Assembly (NCBI RefSeq): GCF_028372415.1
Contig: NC_092873.1
Location: 352,139,890 to 352,203,889 of the forward strand
Direction of reading: 5' to 3'
Source of the DNA: Notamacropus eugenii
Taxonomy: Eukaryota; Chordata; Mammalia; Diprotodontia; Macropodidae
DNA length: 64,000 bases
The position numbers and the translations under genes are program-made. How positions within the stretch are numbered: the first letter of the stretch is position 1; the number at the start of each line of letters is the position of its first letter. Under the pieces are notes generated by a model, which had not been told where the DNA came from, did no database searches, and saw only the letters and a program-made list of their open reading frames with translations. This document shows, one piece after another, positions 23,601-38,600 of this stretch.

Positions 23601-26600
23601 AGAAAATAGAATGCTGGAGCCACATTTTCTGTGGGAGCATTTATACCTCAAAATTGGTAATCTACAAATATTCTGTTGCTTGTCTACACTTAAAGAGTTA
23701 ATAACGGAAGTTAAACTTGCAAGTGTGTGTCAGCATACATTTTTCTTCTTGTTAAACACTGACCAGCACCTCTGCACTGCTCTAGAAATTGCAGTAGAAA
23801 GCTCAAGGAATGAAATCATCCCCAGACTGGAGGCCTGGTGACTATAGGCCAGGTGTGGGGAATCTGTAGCCTTTAGGACATGTGACCCTTTTGATCATCA
23901 AGTGTAGCCCTTTGACTGAATCCAAACTTCACAGAACAAATACCCTTAATAAAAGGATTTGCTCTGTAAAACTTGGAATTGTTCATAAGGCCACACCTAA
24001 CGACCTAGAGAGCCATACATGGCCTAGAGCCTGCAGGTTCCCCACTCCTGCTATAGGCTTATATGAATGGGCATGTATATAGCTCTTTAAGGCTTACAAA
24101 GTGCTTTTCTCCCTTTATGTCATCTGAGCCTCACAAAGCCCCTGACAACCCCTGAGGCACAATGGCATATCTTTGATTCAGGGGTCAACATAACATGTTC
24201 CTACTCTCAAGGTACAGGCCAGAATCACAGCTTGCTAAAATTGGAAGGAATCTTGAGGGTATCTTATCCACTTCATTTTACAGATAGGGAAACTGAGGCC
24301 CAGAGAAATACTGGGTGCCCAGCTACAAGGAGGAAGGAGCTAGAACTGCTCCTAAGCAGTCAGACCATGAACACTGTGTTCATACAGGCGCATCCTCCAT
24401 TCTGTGGCCTTGGACTGACAGACCAAATAAATTCCCTCCCTGCTTATTTGATACCACTGTCAATCCACTAAATGGGGCTCAGTAAATTTGGGTGAAAAGA
24501 GTAATAACAAACCATTGATGATAAGGCAGCTGTGTGCCTCACACCAAGACAGCTGCTGTGTTTTCTGTGCATAGCTTGGCAATGGAAACACTGAGCCAGG
24601 GGATCAGCAACTGCTCACATGGAATTAGTGCCTGGGACCAAATCCAACCCTTCACTCCAACCCTCTCCTCATATAATAGCAGTGAACTGGATGAGAAGAA
24701 ACCAGTGAAGTTCAAACCTAAAAATGACCTGTTTCAAATGAAACCACTTCTCTGCAATGTGCCTAGGAAGTTACAGTTGTCACACAGAAATCAACATTTG
24801 GAGTTGGACTAGAACATTCTCCCTTTTTCAGGATACTCTACCAGAATGACCATCAGTGAACTTTCAAGTTCCTGTTTCATCATCAGCTAACAGTCCACCA
24901 TTCCCCTCCAATTTTGGGAATCTAATCTCTTGTCCTTTTACATCCTTACATCTTTTTCTCCTTCTAATCTGGTCTTCTCCCTCTGTAGCTCCTGACAGAA
25001 AAACTTGCTCTCATCTAGCCTCTTCATCAGGTCACCAATCTGGTTCTGTCAAGAGAAAAGACATCAGATTAAGAACAGATTTTGGTTTGGGAACTGGGCC
25101 CATGTGCAACATGAAGTAGGAACACAGCAGAAACCTCTAGCTCTCACAGGTGAGGTGGGGGAATGGGGAAGTGAGTTGGCACCCAATATCCCCCTGGTCT
25201 TACCAGGGATATAAGCAAGGCAAAGTTGAAAGTGGGTGATTGGATAGAACCCTAAAACTGACCACAGGGAAATCTGAGAGAGCTGTGAGCACAATCATTC
25301 TTGTTTGTGAAAAAAAAAAACAACTTCATTCCAAATGTTTCCACACTCTGCAGTGAATCCTACCTTAGCCTACCCTATCTGGTGAGAACCAGGATTAAGA
25401 CTACACACCAAGTGATTCTAAGAAATTAGGGAGCACTATAAGGGCCTTGTCTAAGGTCACAGATGGAAAAAGGATTGAAGTCTTCTGCTTTTCAGTCTGT
25501 TGGTGTCCCCTTCCCGGCTGAAGGCCTAACAGATTAGTTCAATAGTTGCCGGAGGCTTAACGGTTTCTCATTTATGCTTTCCCCACCTCCTCGTACATAC
25601 ATACACGTGCACACACTTCAGAAAACACTAAAGTTAATTCTCCTTTTTATTACAGATTTTATTGGAATGCTGATGCCCAAGTTGCTGTATGGTTTTAGCT
25701 GGCCCTGATGTAGCAAGGGGGAAGGGTCTACCCGATGGCAGGGGTGACTGCAGGCTCCTTGCTCCCCAGCCCCACAGGCTCCTGTTGGCTTTTCTTGTCC
25801 TTCTGTTTGTCCCCGTTCGCTTCCTCAAAAGGCAGAAATGAAAAAGTACCATCTAAGGCTGTGGAGGAACTTGCCTGATGATGATAGGAACCCTTTCTGA
25901 GATCTTTGGTAGGGAGGGGGCCAAAAGGTCTCAGGGGATCTCAAGACCACAAGTACATGCAGACATTATGCTCCTTTCCCCACCCTTACCCCAGCCCTTA
26001 AATTCCCTTCCACTCTGCAACTAAGAGGACAGCCCCCAGGGCTTAGCTGCCTAAAAACCCCCATGGCCTATTCCCCCTGCCTTCCCACCCCTGCCTTGGT
26101 CACCTACCAGCACAGCCGCCTTCAGCTGCCTGATCTGTTTGTGGAGGCGCTGACACTCTTTGTACTTCTCTATGAAACAGGCTCTCCCAGCCTCTACCTT
26201 CGCCTTCAGCCGCTCCACCTCCTGCACTAACTGCTTCTCCACTGGCGCTTTCTTGTCCCTAGGTCTCTGAAGTACAAGATACATTGCCCCCAGGGTTAGC
26301 TGCCCTTTGGAGGGATATGGAGCTGGTACCTGAGAGATGGTGGAGCTTGTGGGCCCCAAAATACATACTATGAAAATCAATGAAACGCAGGCACTGTGAA
26401 GCACGCCATCATAAGACCTATCTCTCACAAAACAGTAGGCTAAATCATCAGGCTCCAATTAATCTAATTAAATAATTTATTGTGCCATACACAGTAGAAT
26501 CTTTCCTTATAGTCTCATTCTGATGTCTCACTGTGGCCTAGAGGTGACTGGGTATACTCCAAGACTATTTCTGTAAAGCACAAGCTCTGGCAGGTCTTTA

Positions 26601-29600
26601 CCAAGGGGGCAAGACTTAGGAGTCTATGTCCGTGAATTGTGTACCTGTCTAGTTAGCTAAGTGTGAAATGGCACACTGCCTCAATGGCCAGGGCTCCTTA
26701 TAAAAAATGGAGAAGATGCCATCTGGGTCAGTTGAAGGAGTAATCACATCAGTGAAATCAAACATCTTTCCAAATAGAAAGCACAGCATCACAACAGAAA
26801 GAATTACAGTCATCTCCACTCTTGAGTATACAAATGCAAGACAAAAGCTCCCAAAGCTCAGGATCTCTCCAATGCTTGCCAAACAATTTTGAAAAGTTCC
26901 TTTTTGACACCTGTTGTATCACCCATGACAGATAATGGTAATATACTAAGAGTTCACAGTGTTTTAACCTTAAGAAAGGAATGTCTTCATAACTAACCTA
27001 GGTAGGTAGTACAAATGGTTGTTGCTCAGTAAGTGTTATACTACCATGCCAATTAAGGTCAGGGAAAGCTGGACCATACAACACTGTAATATAATATGCA
27101 CTTGTGTATATATACAGAGACCTACAAGGACACATACACACACGTTTACCTATTTGCATAATTTTAGCCCAGACTTATGATTTCTTTGGCATAGGGAATA
27201 CAGGGAGAATTTTTCAGAGCTGCCTGGAGTACTAAGACATTAAGTGACTTACTCAGAGTCACAATGTCAAGTATGTATCAGATCTGGGACTCGAATAGGA
27301 CACACGTAAGTGCGTACCTGCATGCGTATGTATTGGTTTGCCTTGTGATTTCATCTGTGTAGGGCATTTCCAGGAAGGAGTCTAACTTCCTCTAACTATA
27401 CAAATCAGAAACTCACAAGTTACTGTGTGAGGAAGTTGCCTGGGGCACTGAGTGATTCACTGTGTTGTCCAGGATCACATAGGTACTATGAGTCAGTCAG
27501 TGGTCAGCCTTGAAACCCGCTTTTCCCAATTCCAAGTCTGGCTCTTTATGTGGTCTCTCATTCATTCACACATATGTATACACATACATGTACTTGTCAT
27601 CATAAAACTCTCACTACTTGGAATGCTACAGCCCCATTCTCTTGAAGAGTTACAAGTTTTATATACAGTATATCAAATATGTCTGTCCTGATACCATCTC
27701 TAGGAGGAGGAAGCAAAGGATTATCATCATCTTTTTGGTGGAGCAGCCAAGGTCCTCAGAAGTCAGGGAACTTAGGTGAGGCTCACATAGTGCCTATAAA
27801 AGGACCCAGAGAGCCCTGGGACCCAGGATTCCTACCTCTTTGTTGAGGATACACCAGGAGGTGACAGCCAGCTTTCTAAATGTCCTTCTAAGTCACTACA
27901 CTTTTCTACAGGAAGATCCTCACTACCCCTGTTGTCTTCAATAGCCTCTCTTTTCCTACTTTTATAGAAATAGAATGCTCAGAAATGAGCATTCAAAATG
28001 CTGTCCTCTCCATGTCCCTAAAACAATCTCTATCTCCCCTTCTCTCAGGCCCCTTCCCTCAGAACCATTCAGACGTGCCGTGAACTCCTGGTGCTTCCGG
28101 GCTGATTCAGTTTCCTTTTGTTTCATCTCTTCCACAGTCTGTTCAAGCTTCTGCTGGTGCTCCCTCTGCACAAAAATACAGACTTAAGCCGAGCACCATC
28201 ATTGGGGGAGGGGGAAGGAGGGTCTATGGGTGAACAGGACTCAAGGGGACCCCCTCCTCCTAAGCTTCTGGGAGAAAAAAAACCCCACTGAGACACCAAC
28301 ATTCCAGATGGGTTCCCTTGGCCTCCCCCAGAATCACATGCAGGTAAAGAAGCTGACAATGGAGGGGCAATGTGCAAAATGGGCTATCATTTAGAAAGGT
28401 CTAGACAGATTGGGTATTTCTATTCTTCCCCATGGGTCTACCTGTTTAGTCAAACTGAGAAGTAGCTGTTCATTTTCCTTCTTCAAATGCTCCAATTGCT
28501 CTGTTCTGTCCCGGTCTCCCTGAGTTAGTTTCTCCATTTCTTTCTCTTGTACTGAAATTTGTGCCTAGAGCAAAGAGGGCCAATAGGACAAAAACACAGA
28601 GGGAATAGAATGAAAGAGAACTGCTATTCTGTAAAGCACATAAAGACAAAAGATATGTTTTCTCAAGGGAGCCCCCAAACTTTCCAATAAAATATCCCTA
28701 GACAGTATTCCACTTCATCCTCATGTGTGGAAACTTTATCTCCACACATTTATATGCTAAGCTGATATCTCCACATGGATATGACTGATTCCATAAGCAC
28801 CTTCAATGCTAGCTCTTAAGGGGCAGAATCCAGCACAGCTCCAGAACAAGGGGTTCTGGCTGCAGTGCTTGGCCCTTCTTTCTAGGCAGGAATTGCCCTC
28901 AAGGTTAGATCAAATTGAAAAGGTTGAACGGGAGGATTTGCAGCTGTAGTCAGTACTATGTATCTTAAATAGGAATGGAAATGAGCAAATATATAAACTA
29001 CTTGTAGACTCTGGGATGTAAAGTTATGAGGCCAGGCCTTAAAAGTAACGAGGCAGGGGCAAATCAAAATTGTAATAAATGGAAAATGCAAACTCAGATT
29101 CTGGCCTAGTGCTTCGTGCTTACTATCCCGAGCTACAAGCATCATTAAGTCACTGTGGAGGAGCAGAGACGGAACAGAAGTTGTCTAGGAAGATATTCAG
29201 GATGGGGGCGACTGCGTCATTACCTACCTGAAGCTGATCAAGGTGATCAAGACTGGTCTTCAGCCTGACACCCATTTTCTCATTTTCTGAGGCCACATTC
29301 TGGTTCTGCACTTTAAGTCTAGGAAATGAAGAGGTTGATTTTAGCATCTGTCCCTGTGTCCCATCCACTGGGTACAGGAAAGTGAGATCAGTTATATCCT
29401 CTAGATGTCTTGAATGGCTTAAACAAGGGCAGCTTCACCTTAGCTCTGCCAAGCACCATCCCCCAATCCCTTCTACAGTCTTGTTTTGATTGCCTGACTC
29501 TTGCAGACCCTGTCATGCTGGGGTCCCTTAAGTGTATTCTCAAATTCTTGAGCTTCAATCCAGAATTCTGGGGCTCTTCATTTGAAAGGAGATCCTCTTT

Positions 29601-32600
29601 GCTTTTTGGACAAACATGCTCTTAAGAGGGGCAATGTGGTAGAGTGGGAGGAGTCATGAAGTTGGAACAGGGTTTGAATCAAACCTCTCACTTTTACTAG
29701 TTGCGTGATACTTCTTAGCATGTTAAACTCAGTTTATTCATATAAAATAGGGGTAACACCTACAGCTTCTACCTTACAGAACTGTTGTAAGAATCAAATG
29801 AAACTGGGCATATCAAATGCTCTGTAAACCTTAAATAAATATCAAATAAATGCCAGCTATTATGATTAGTATCATACAAGCATCATTTTCCAATGGCTTC
29901 TAACCCATCTCTATTCAGGATCACCAGGGAATTGTTAGTATCTCAGAAGTGCATAAAAGCACACTCACTGAAGCAGTTCTGTCTCCCTACAGCCCTTCTG
30001 TACTTTCAGACTCTCGTTCTCTTCATTCAGGACAATGACCCTCTGCTCCAGTGTCTTATTGATCTCTGTCAGAGACTCCAGTCTCTCCTGCAGATCCTGA
30101 AGAAGACACATAAAAGTCACAGGTAGAGCCATCTAATCCCAAGAATCTTTGCAGCATTTAACATTCAGTCACAGAACCCTGTACACCTCCTCATTCCTGC
30201 TCTCTTTCAGTCTCTCATCTTCAAAATGCATCAGACCTGAAATTCTTCCAAAATTCCACTTTCAGCAGTATAGCAATTTGGTGGTTTGGGGAGAGAGACC
30301 ACAATAACACCATCACACTATGACCACAAGATGTAATCAACTTTTCTCAAGTGTGTCCAAAAGGAAGTTCATTGAAGGTGGAACAAAGAACATGGAAGGA
30401 AAAAAGCCACAGGGAGGAAACAGCAAAAAGGAATGGATGAAAGGAGGAACACTATTGAGAAATATGAGGAAGAAAGCTTTTTAGCTCTTCAAATACAGCA
30501 AGAGACTATTTAGAGGACCTCAATGGGGAAGATGGAATCAAAGACCACTATTTTTTATTTCTTTCAGGAATTCTATGGAATAGAAAAGGCCTAGAAAGAT
30601 GAAGCAAAAATTGACAATAACTTGTTAGAATAGTTCTACAACAGAATTTAGACAGGGGATTTATGAAAAGGCCTGGAGAAAGAAGATGGTCGAGGGGGTC
30701 AATAGGAACAAAGCTCAAGGACATAAAGAAAAAAATGTATAAAATTGGAGAAGACCTCCCCCGCCTCCAGTGAACCCAGGGTTTATCTTTTGTTTTATAT
30801 CCTTCATTTTTTTTTCTCTGTATTTCCTCCCCTCCCAATTTCAAAATTTTGTTCAGAAATTATCAATGTTTTATAGAATCTGAGCTAAATTTGTTAGTTA
30901 ATACTCTTTAAAATAGTAAGGCAGTCTGGATTTCCACATTGATTTATATTACATGCCAATGCCCAAATTCCAATCAACTTATAATGGTTTAGCACATGCC
31001 TGTCAAACACTTATTCAGATTATCTGGGCCTTCTCCCCCTTCAGCTGCCTGCCATATGCCAGTCACAGTAAAATGATGAGGTTCAGCTAGATCTTCTGAA
31101 GCAATATAAGTTATTTTATACACAGATCATGAAGAAAGGATAAATTCACAAGCAGGCAAGAAATGAAGCTCAAAGTTGCTTTCATAGGAGTCACCCATAC
31201 CTGAGTTTTTTGTAGTTCAGCGTGCATGTCTGAGTTCTGTTTCTGGAGACTAACACAGTTGTCTTTCAACTCTTGGTTCTGTTGGCGAAGTTGCTTGTTG
31301 AGCTGCTCAATCTCCTCCACCTCTCCCTGGGAAAGAACATCTGATCAGATCCAAAATGGAAAATAACAGAATTCTAACTAGCAAGACATGATGTGAATTA
31401 CTTCTGACTGAGATTCACTCTTCCTTCTCTACTACTGATCATACTTCAATGAAATGGAGAATTAAATCCAATACAGCATTTTTATTTTCTGAGTATCATT
31501 CATACTCCAGGAGTTAAAAGACATTCTGGGTTAACAATTATTAAAAATCCTAGAGAATATCATGTTCTCAGGAGCAGATATTGGCCAATGTTATTTCCTG
31601 TATATTAAAGTGCCCTCCCTTCTTTTATCCACCAATCTATGCCTCTCATCTGTCTCAAAATTCATCTCCCCCAAATAACCTTCTATAATTAATCTCAGAG
31701 AAGATTTCTTCTCTATCTCCTTAATAGTTATACAGTTTGTATAAAATATTTTGCATCAGACAATACATATTAATTGAACAGAGGCAATATGCTAACAGCT
31801 AAGTTATATATGTAAGTAGAATTAACCATTTCAGTCCCCAAAAGGACTCACAATCCAGTTGGGAATGTGAAACGTATGCACAAAGACTTAAGTATTGGTC
31901 AGTAAATTAATATCAGGGATGGTAAAGATCAGTTATTATATATGTTGTTACTGTTTTCTTAAGTTACTTCAATTTGGGCTCCACAATTAGACTAGAAGGT
32001 CTCTGAAGGCTGGGGCCATTGTCTTTTGTATTTCCCCAGCATTATCTATTCAATGCTAAAAAAATGCATATGGACTCTGCCCCAGGACATGGTAATAAAC
32101 TGTATGGTCCAGTGAATGTACATAGCCCACAAAGATAATTTTTCCATCTCCTAATTCCACATTGGAAGTGTTTTTCTTTCTTTTTCTTTTTTATGCACCC
32201 TTTGCACTACATGTGCCCTCAGGCCGTGTAACTAACTAACTCCAACTAACTCCACCAAACCAGGAAAAGGAGTTGCAAGTGGAAAAACTTTAAGAAGCCC
32301 TGCTATAGTGTGTGTTTGTCCTTCATTGCCGAAGAAGACCATGCCATCAGAGAAATCATGACATGACTTGCACTTGACTTTGTTTTGAGTGAGGGAGGGC
32401 TGTGCAGGTCACCAGCCTCACTTCTCCGCCAGAGCCATCTGAATCCAGTGACCAGATAGTCATCAGGATGACTGGAGATGACCCAGGATGAGGCAGCTGG
32501 CGTTAAGTGACTTGTCCAAGGTCACACAGCTTGTGAGTGTCAAGTGTCTGAGGTGAGATTTGAACTCAGGTCCTCCTGACTCCTGCACTGATGCTCTGTC

Positions 32601-35600
32601 CACTGCATCACCTATCTGCCCTGAGCCCTGCTACAGAAAATCATTATGAAAGCTTGCCCATAATTTTATCATATTCTCATCAAAGATACTCTTAATGTGT
32701 GTAGATAGATACTCAATGAGGCAGCTAGATGGCACAATGGAGAGAGCGCTAGACCTACAGTCAGGAAAACCTGAGTTCAAATCCAGCTTAATACACTTTG
32801 TAGCTGTGTGACATGGGGAAGATCAATTAATCCCTGTCTGTCTCAGTTTTCTCATCTGTGAAAATAAGGATAATAATAATGTCTACTTCCAAAGGGTGTT
32901 ATAAAGATCAAGTGAAGTAATATTTGTAAGTTGTTTTGCAAATCTTAAAGCACTATATAAGTATTAGCTATTAGTATTATCATTCTTTTTTTTAAAATTA
33001 ATTTAACTTTTAACATTCATTTACACAAAATTTTGGGTTCCAAATTTTCTCCCCCCTTGTCCCCTCCCCCCACCCCAAAACACCGAGCATTCCAATTGCC
33101 CCCATCACCAATCTGCTCTCTCCTCTATCATCCCTCTCTGCCCTTGTCTCCATCCTCTCCTCTGTCCTGTAGGGCCAAACTTTTTATACCCCTTTACCTG
33201 TATTTCTTATTTCCTAGTGGCAAGAGTAGTACTCGACAGCTGTTCCTAAAACTTTGAGTGGAAGTGTTTTTCTTAACCGGAGCAGGAGAACTGGGGAAAG
33301 GGTCGGGGGAGGGGAGGGAAGCACAGAGGAAGAAGGATGAATCTGCACACCTGAGTGGTGACCACCAAGATGTCCTCCTCACTTTCTGGACGGAACTGGA
33401 AAGGGACACTGGCTCCCCGTACAACACCATCTTGATCCACGTAGCAGAACTGATAATACTCATCATCTTTGGGTAGGTAGTAAGCTGAAAAAATAGCCAT
33501 ATATCTTAAAAGGGGAGCTCTCTGCAGCCAGGAACTCCTGACCTGGGAGAACTTTGTGTCCTCCAAGGAAAATTAATGCTGGAACTAGAATCAGAGGAAA
33601 CAAAGCTAGCTATGTATAGTTATAACTAGAGCTCTGCTTGGCTGACCTAGATGTCATTATGGTTGAGAGGTTCCTTTTAAGGTCACTCTGTAGGCAAAAG
33701 AACAAAGGGTAGGGCTGCTGACTCTCTCAGCACTGCTTCTTACCTTTAAACTGCACTTGTTGCTGCAAGGATGATTTACTGTTGAGGTCGGCAGGCAAAG
33801 AAGCCCACATAAAAGTGTAATATTCTCGGGTTGTCTTCCATCCTACCTGGAGTGACAGAGGAATGATAAAAACAATTAATGAACATTTCCTTGCTAAGTA
33901 CAGAGCACTGTGACAGAGGTTGAGAGAGCGACAAAGTTTAGGTACAACACAATTCCTATCCTTATGGTAAGAGAAATAAGATAGATAATAAGATACATGC
34001 AGGGATAACTCTAATAAAAATGTTGCACAATGGCTGGCTAAACTCGGAATTATAAAACAGGAAGGAACAATAGTAATTCAATAACAATTACTGGGAAAAT
34101 TGGAGATGGTGAAAAATGGGATTAAATCTGTTTCTCCTACTATATATGAATATAAATTCTAAGTGGATCCATGATCTAAACACAAAAAAATGTGTGAAGT
34201 GAGCAGAACCAGGAGAACCTTGTACACAGTAACAGCAATACTGTGCAATGATCAACTTTGATATACTTAGCTTTTCTCAGCAATACAAATGATCTATGAT
34301 AATTCCAAAAGACTCATGATGGAAAATCCTATCCACTTCCAGAGGAAGAACTACGGAATCTGAATGCAGATCAACACATATGATTTTCTTTTTCCTTTCC
34401 TGCAGTTTCTTCCTTTTGTTCTGATTCTTCTTTCACAACACGACTAATGTGGAAATATGTTTAATATAATTGTACACGTATAGTCTACATCAGATTGCTT
34501 GCTGTCTTGGGGAGGGAGAAAAAAATTTGGAACTCAAATCTTATAAAAGTGAATGTTATAAACCAAAAAAAAAATTTTAAAGCAAATGAAAATTTTTAAA
34601 AAGTACACTGCTTATTATAAAAAGTGAGGAGAAAAAAGAATGATACCCTTATCTCAACTGTATAAAGAACAAAAATTCTAATTTACCACACAAATGTTAG
34701 AAATTACTGGTACAAGAGATGAAATTTATTATATAAAAATAAAGGTATTCAAGATAAAAATTAAAGAAATGGATAGGAAAGAGAAAATCTTTGTAGTAAA
34801 TACACCTGAATCAGATGATATCCAGAATGTAGAAAGATCTAATGTGAATCTGAGGCTCAAACCTACTTCCTTAACATAGATGGGTAAGTCAAAAGATATG
34901 AACAAACAAAGGAAAAGTGCACAAGGGAGGGAACTTAAAAGGAGAGAGGGAATACTTGAAAATATATGTGAAATAAAATTTAAAAGTATCAATAAGACTT
35001 AAAAAAAGAGATATGAACAAGCAGTTCATGAAGATATACAAATGACTAATAATCACTTAAAATTAATCAAACTCTCTAGTCAGAGAACTCTAAATATCTT
35101 TGAGGTACCATATTACATAAATCAAATAGGTAAAAAGTTTAAAAATGACAAAATTCACTGTTGGTGGGATTGTGGGAAAAACAATCACATATTATTGCAC
35201 CAAAACTAAATTGCTTCAATCATTTTGGAAATCAGGCCACCTAGCGATACAAAATAAAAGATAAAACTGATCACTTTGACCCAGTGATCCCACTGCTTAC
35301 ACATCCTAATCATGTTAGAAAAAGGGTGGAAAAAGGTTAAATAAGCAACTTTATGTGTAACAGTAAAAAGGTAGAAAGTATACATGTCCAACAAAAAGTC
35401 GCTAAATAAACTGTAGTATGGCAATGAAATGGAATGTTATTATACCCTAAGAAACTATTAGTGAAGAATACAATGAAATGTAGAAAACCTTACTTGAAAT
35501 AATGTGAAGTAAATAAAACTAAATCAGAGCAATATGATGTGACTGTATAATAATAACAAACTAAAGAAGAGATATGAAACACTAGGGGTCCATATGTGTT

Positions 35601-38600
35601 GAAGACCCTTCCACCACCAGAGTTACTAGAGGCAGCTAGGTGGCACACTGGATACAACACTGGGCCCAAAGTCAGGAAGATGTGAGTACTCATCTGGTCT
35701 TAGACATTTATTAGTTTTGTAGCCTCATTCATGAAAGCCTTCATGTGTTTCGTGTGTTCCCTTTTCAAATGTTCAGTAAAGATGCCTTTGGGATGCACAT
35801 TAACTCTTATTCTCCTGAGGATTTTGTGGCAATAACATAGTAATTACTGATATCCTCTCGATTTTCCCTTCTGGGGAGTGTGACTATAACTTTTTCCCAA
35901 TCGTTCATTCTTTCCTCCTCTTTCACATATCAATTCCTCAGTGCCATCCAAACTGTGCTGCTGCCAGCAAAGATGCCTTCCACACGTGCCTGTTCTCTTC
36001 TGGTCTTCTCAGCTTTGTTGTCTTTTAGTAACATGTTTACTTTCTCATGTAAGTGCACAGAGGACTGTGATTAGAGTCCCAATGTAGTGGTTTCACTGTC
36101 ATCAATGATTCCAATCTGTTTCCTGATGCAAAACTATTCTTTGGAACTCCAATATTCTGTTGGCAAGACTTTCTGGCTTCAAAACCTGGGATACCATCAT
36201 CTCCAGGCAATCAAAATTACAGGTCATCCTAAAAGTAACAGGGAAAGACATGGTACCTGTAGGTAGGCTACAGCATATTGAAAACAATAAACTGGTCTCA
36301 AAAAAATTAAATAATCTGACAAAAATTATCAGAGATATATATCCATAAAAGGACTGTAGATTTAGAGTTGGAAGGACCTAACAAATCTGGCCCAACCCCT
36401 TCATTCTACAGATGAGGAAACTAAGGAACAAGAAGATGAGGCAACTTTCCCAACATGCCGCATGTACTGTCTAAGTTAGGATCTGAACCCAAGTCCTCCG
36501 ACTTTGTATGCAGCAGTCTTTGTGCCAGGCAAGTATGAAGAATAAAGGATAAAAGATGAACAATCATGGGCACTACACAATGTCACCTTGTGCAATGCCA
36601 CGGGATCAAAAGGAAGGCCTCCTGCACATCTGGTGGAATATCAAGAGGACAGAAATAACTTCCTGGGAGGTTACGGCAAGGACATGGGTAATGATAAGGC
36701 TGGTGGAGGTCAGAAGTCATGAATGGGCTTTAGGCCATACAACCCACCTTGAGGAGCTCATGGATCCATCATCATAAAAGATGTCCATGTCCATGCTTGT
36801 TGTGTACCTTAGCCTGGGAGCTGTCAAACATCTAGATTTGTTTATTTTCCTTTGTATATTATATAATATACAATTAACAGAGGTTTTCTGGTGATAATGA
36901 CTATGATTCAATGACGATAAAGGGCCTTCCAAGACACTGATGGAAATAAAAGATCTCATGGCAAAAGACACCTTAGGTGGAAAAGGGAGAAAGAAACAGG
37001 TGTCCAAAAGACAAAAGACCCACCCAAATCAGTTGTGGAAGAAGAGCATGTCAGAGAAAGGAGGAGGATTCACAGCACCTTCAGAAAGACTTTTCAAGGA
37101 GAAAAGAAAAGCAGCTCATTTGCTATATTTTGAAACTGCCTGGGCCCAGTGAGGGGAGGGAAGACTAAAAATAAATTCAACTTTAGTTTATTAAAAAATT
37201 AAAAGTAGAGTGGAAAAGGCCACATTGAAAACTTAACAGAACACACTAGGGTATGTTTTAGTATCTAATTAGCATAAACCCCAGTTGTTAAAAGCAAGTA
37301 GGAGACATCACAACCTGAGGAAGTCCACAAAAACTGGGATTTTATAGAGTCTTCATTCATATCCTGCAGTTTCTTAATGCCCTGTGTCCAAAATATCATG
37401 TTGGAAGGCCTCAGAATTATGGCCGCCTCCAAACAGAAGAAATATTTTTATCTGTGTATGATTCCTATTCTTTGGTTTCTTCACTGGGGTAGAGCTAGGA
37501 GGAGGACCACTGGCCTCTATGCTACCACTTTGTGACTATATCTTGGGGCCTTAGCCATTTGAAGTGGCTAAAAAAAAGAGAAGCCTAGTTCAGAAAACAG
37601 TGACAGTGTAATATAAAGAGATTTCAAATGGGGAGATCTGAGATCTATGGGGATCATATCTATGACATCAAATGGGGAGATCAGCTCAATCGCTGGCTTG
37701 TGGGGTTCCCCATTTGTAAAATGGTTCCCACCACAACAATTCTCACATCCTGCCTCAAAGAATGAAATGAATTCATACAGAGAGATCCTTGGAAGTCAGA
37801 AATGAAGAATAGAAGGGTAGAATTTTAATGTACAGTCAAGTCTCAATTATCTATTTTGATTCCCATGATGCCCACCACATATGAACATAACTGATGTGGA
37901 TTAATCAAAACAACACACTGGTTCAAAGCAGAGATCCAACTAAGCCACATTTCTGTCTCTCACACTGGCTCAGAGGGGAAAATTCATGGTAAGGTGAGGC
38001 GATAGCATGTCATGAGTTTATCCCTAACATCCTTTAATAACAGTATAACAGGACGTGAATCTATTATAAATTAAGTCACCTAACTGAATCAAGCAACTTT
38101 GAGGATAAAAAGTCCATTATGGAATCACAGAGCTAAAATGGATGTGACGGATCATATGAATCAGCCTTCTTTGTAAAAACAGCTGAGGAAACTTGCGGTG
38201 ACAGAAATTGTCCAAGTCAGTAAACTTGTTCTAGTCAGCTGATTAGTGATAAAGCTATAATCCAGACTTCCTGATTCCAGTCTAAATATCTTTTTTTAAA
38301 AAAACAATACCAATCTATTATATACTTACTACTTTTCTACGTCAAGAATCTTCCTTCAGACTTTGAGAGCTCTAATAATATTTTATGAATCTGGTGGATA
38401 AGTCCATTATTCACCAAAATAGAACCATTCAAAATTTAATACACTGAAACTTCTCACATTTGTATAGTGGTTTATGATATGGCAAGTATATCTTTTGTAA
38501 TAGCCCTGTGAGGTAAGCCCTGCAAGTATTACTTAACACCATTTTACAAATAAGGAAATTGAGTCTCAGAGGAATTAAATGGTTTGGTCTTGGTCATACA

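Noticed and set aside
27825-27955. Minus-strand stretch open for about 40 codons ending at a GTAGGA donor, between two CALCOCO2 exons
   Set aside because: Its phase (2 in, 2 out) does not fit the neighbouring exons, the acceptor is poor, and the peptide resembles nothing in the family.
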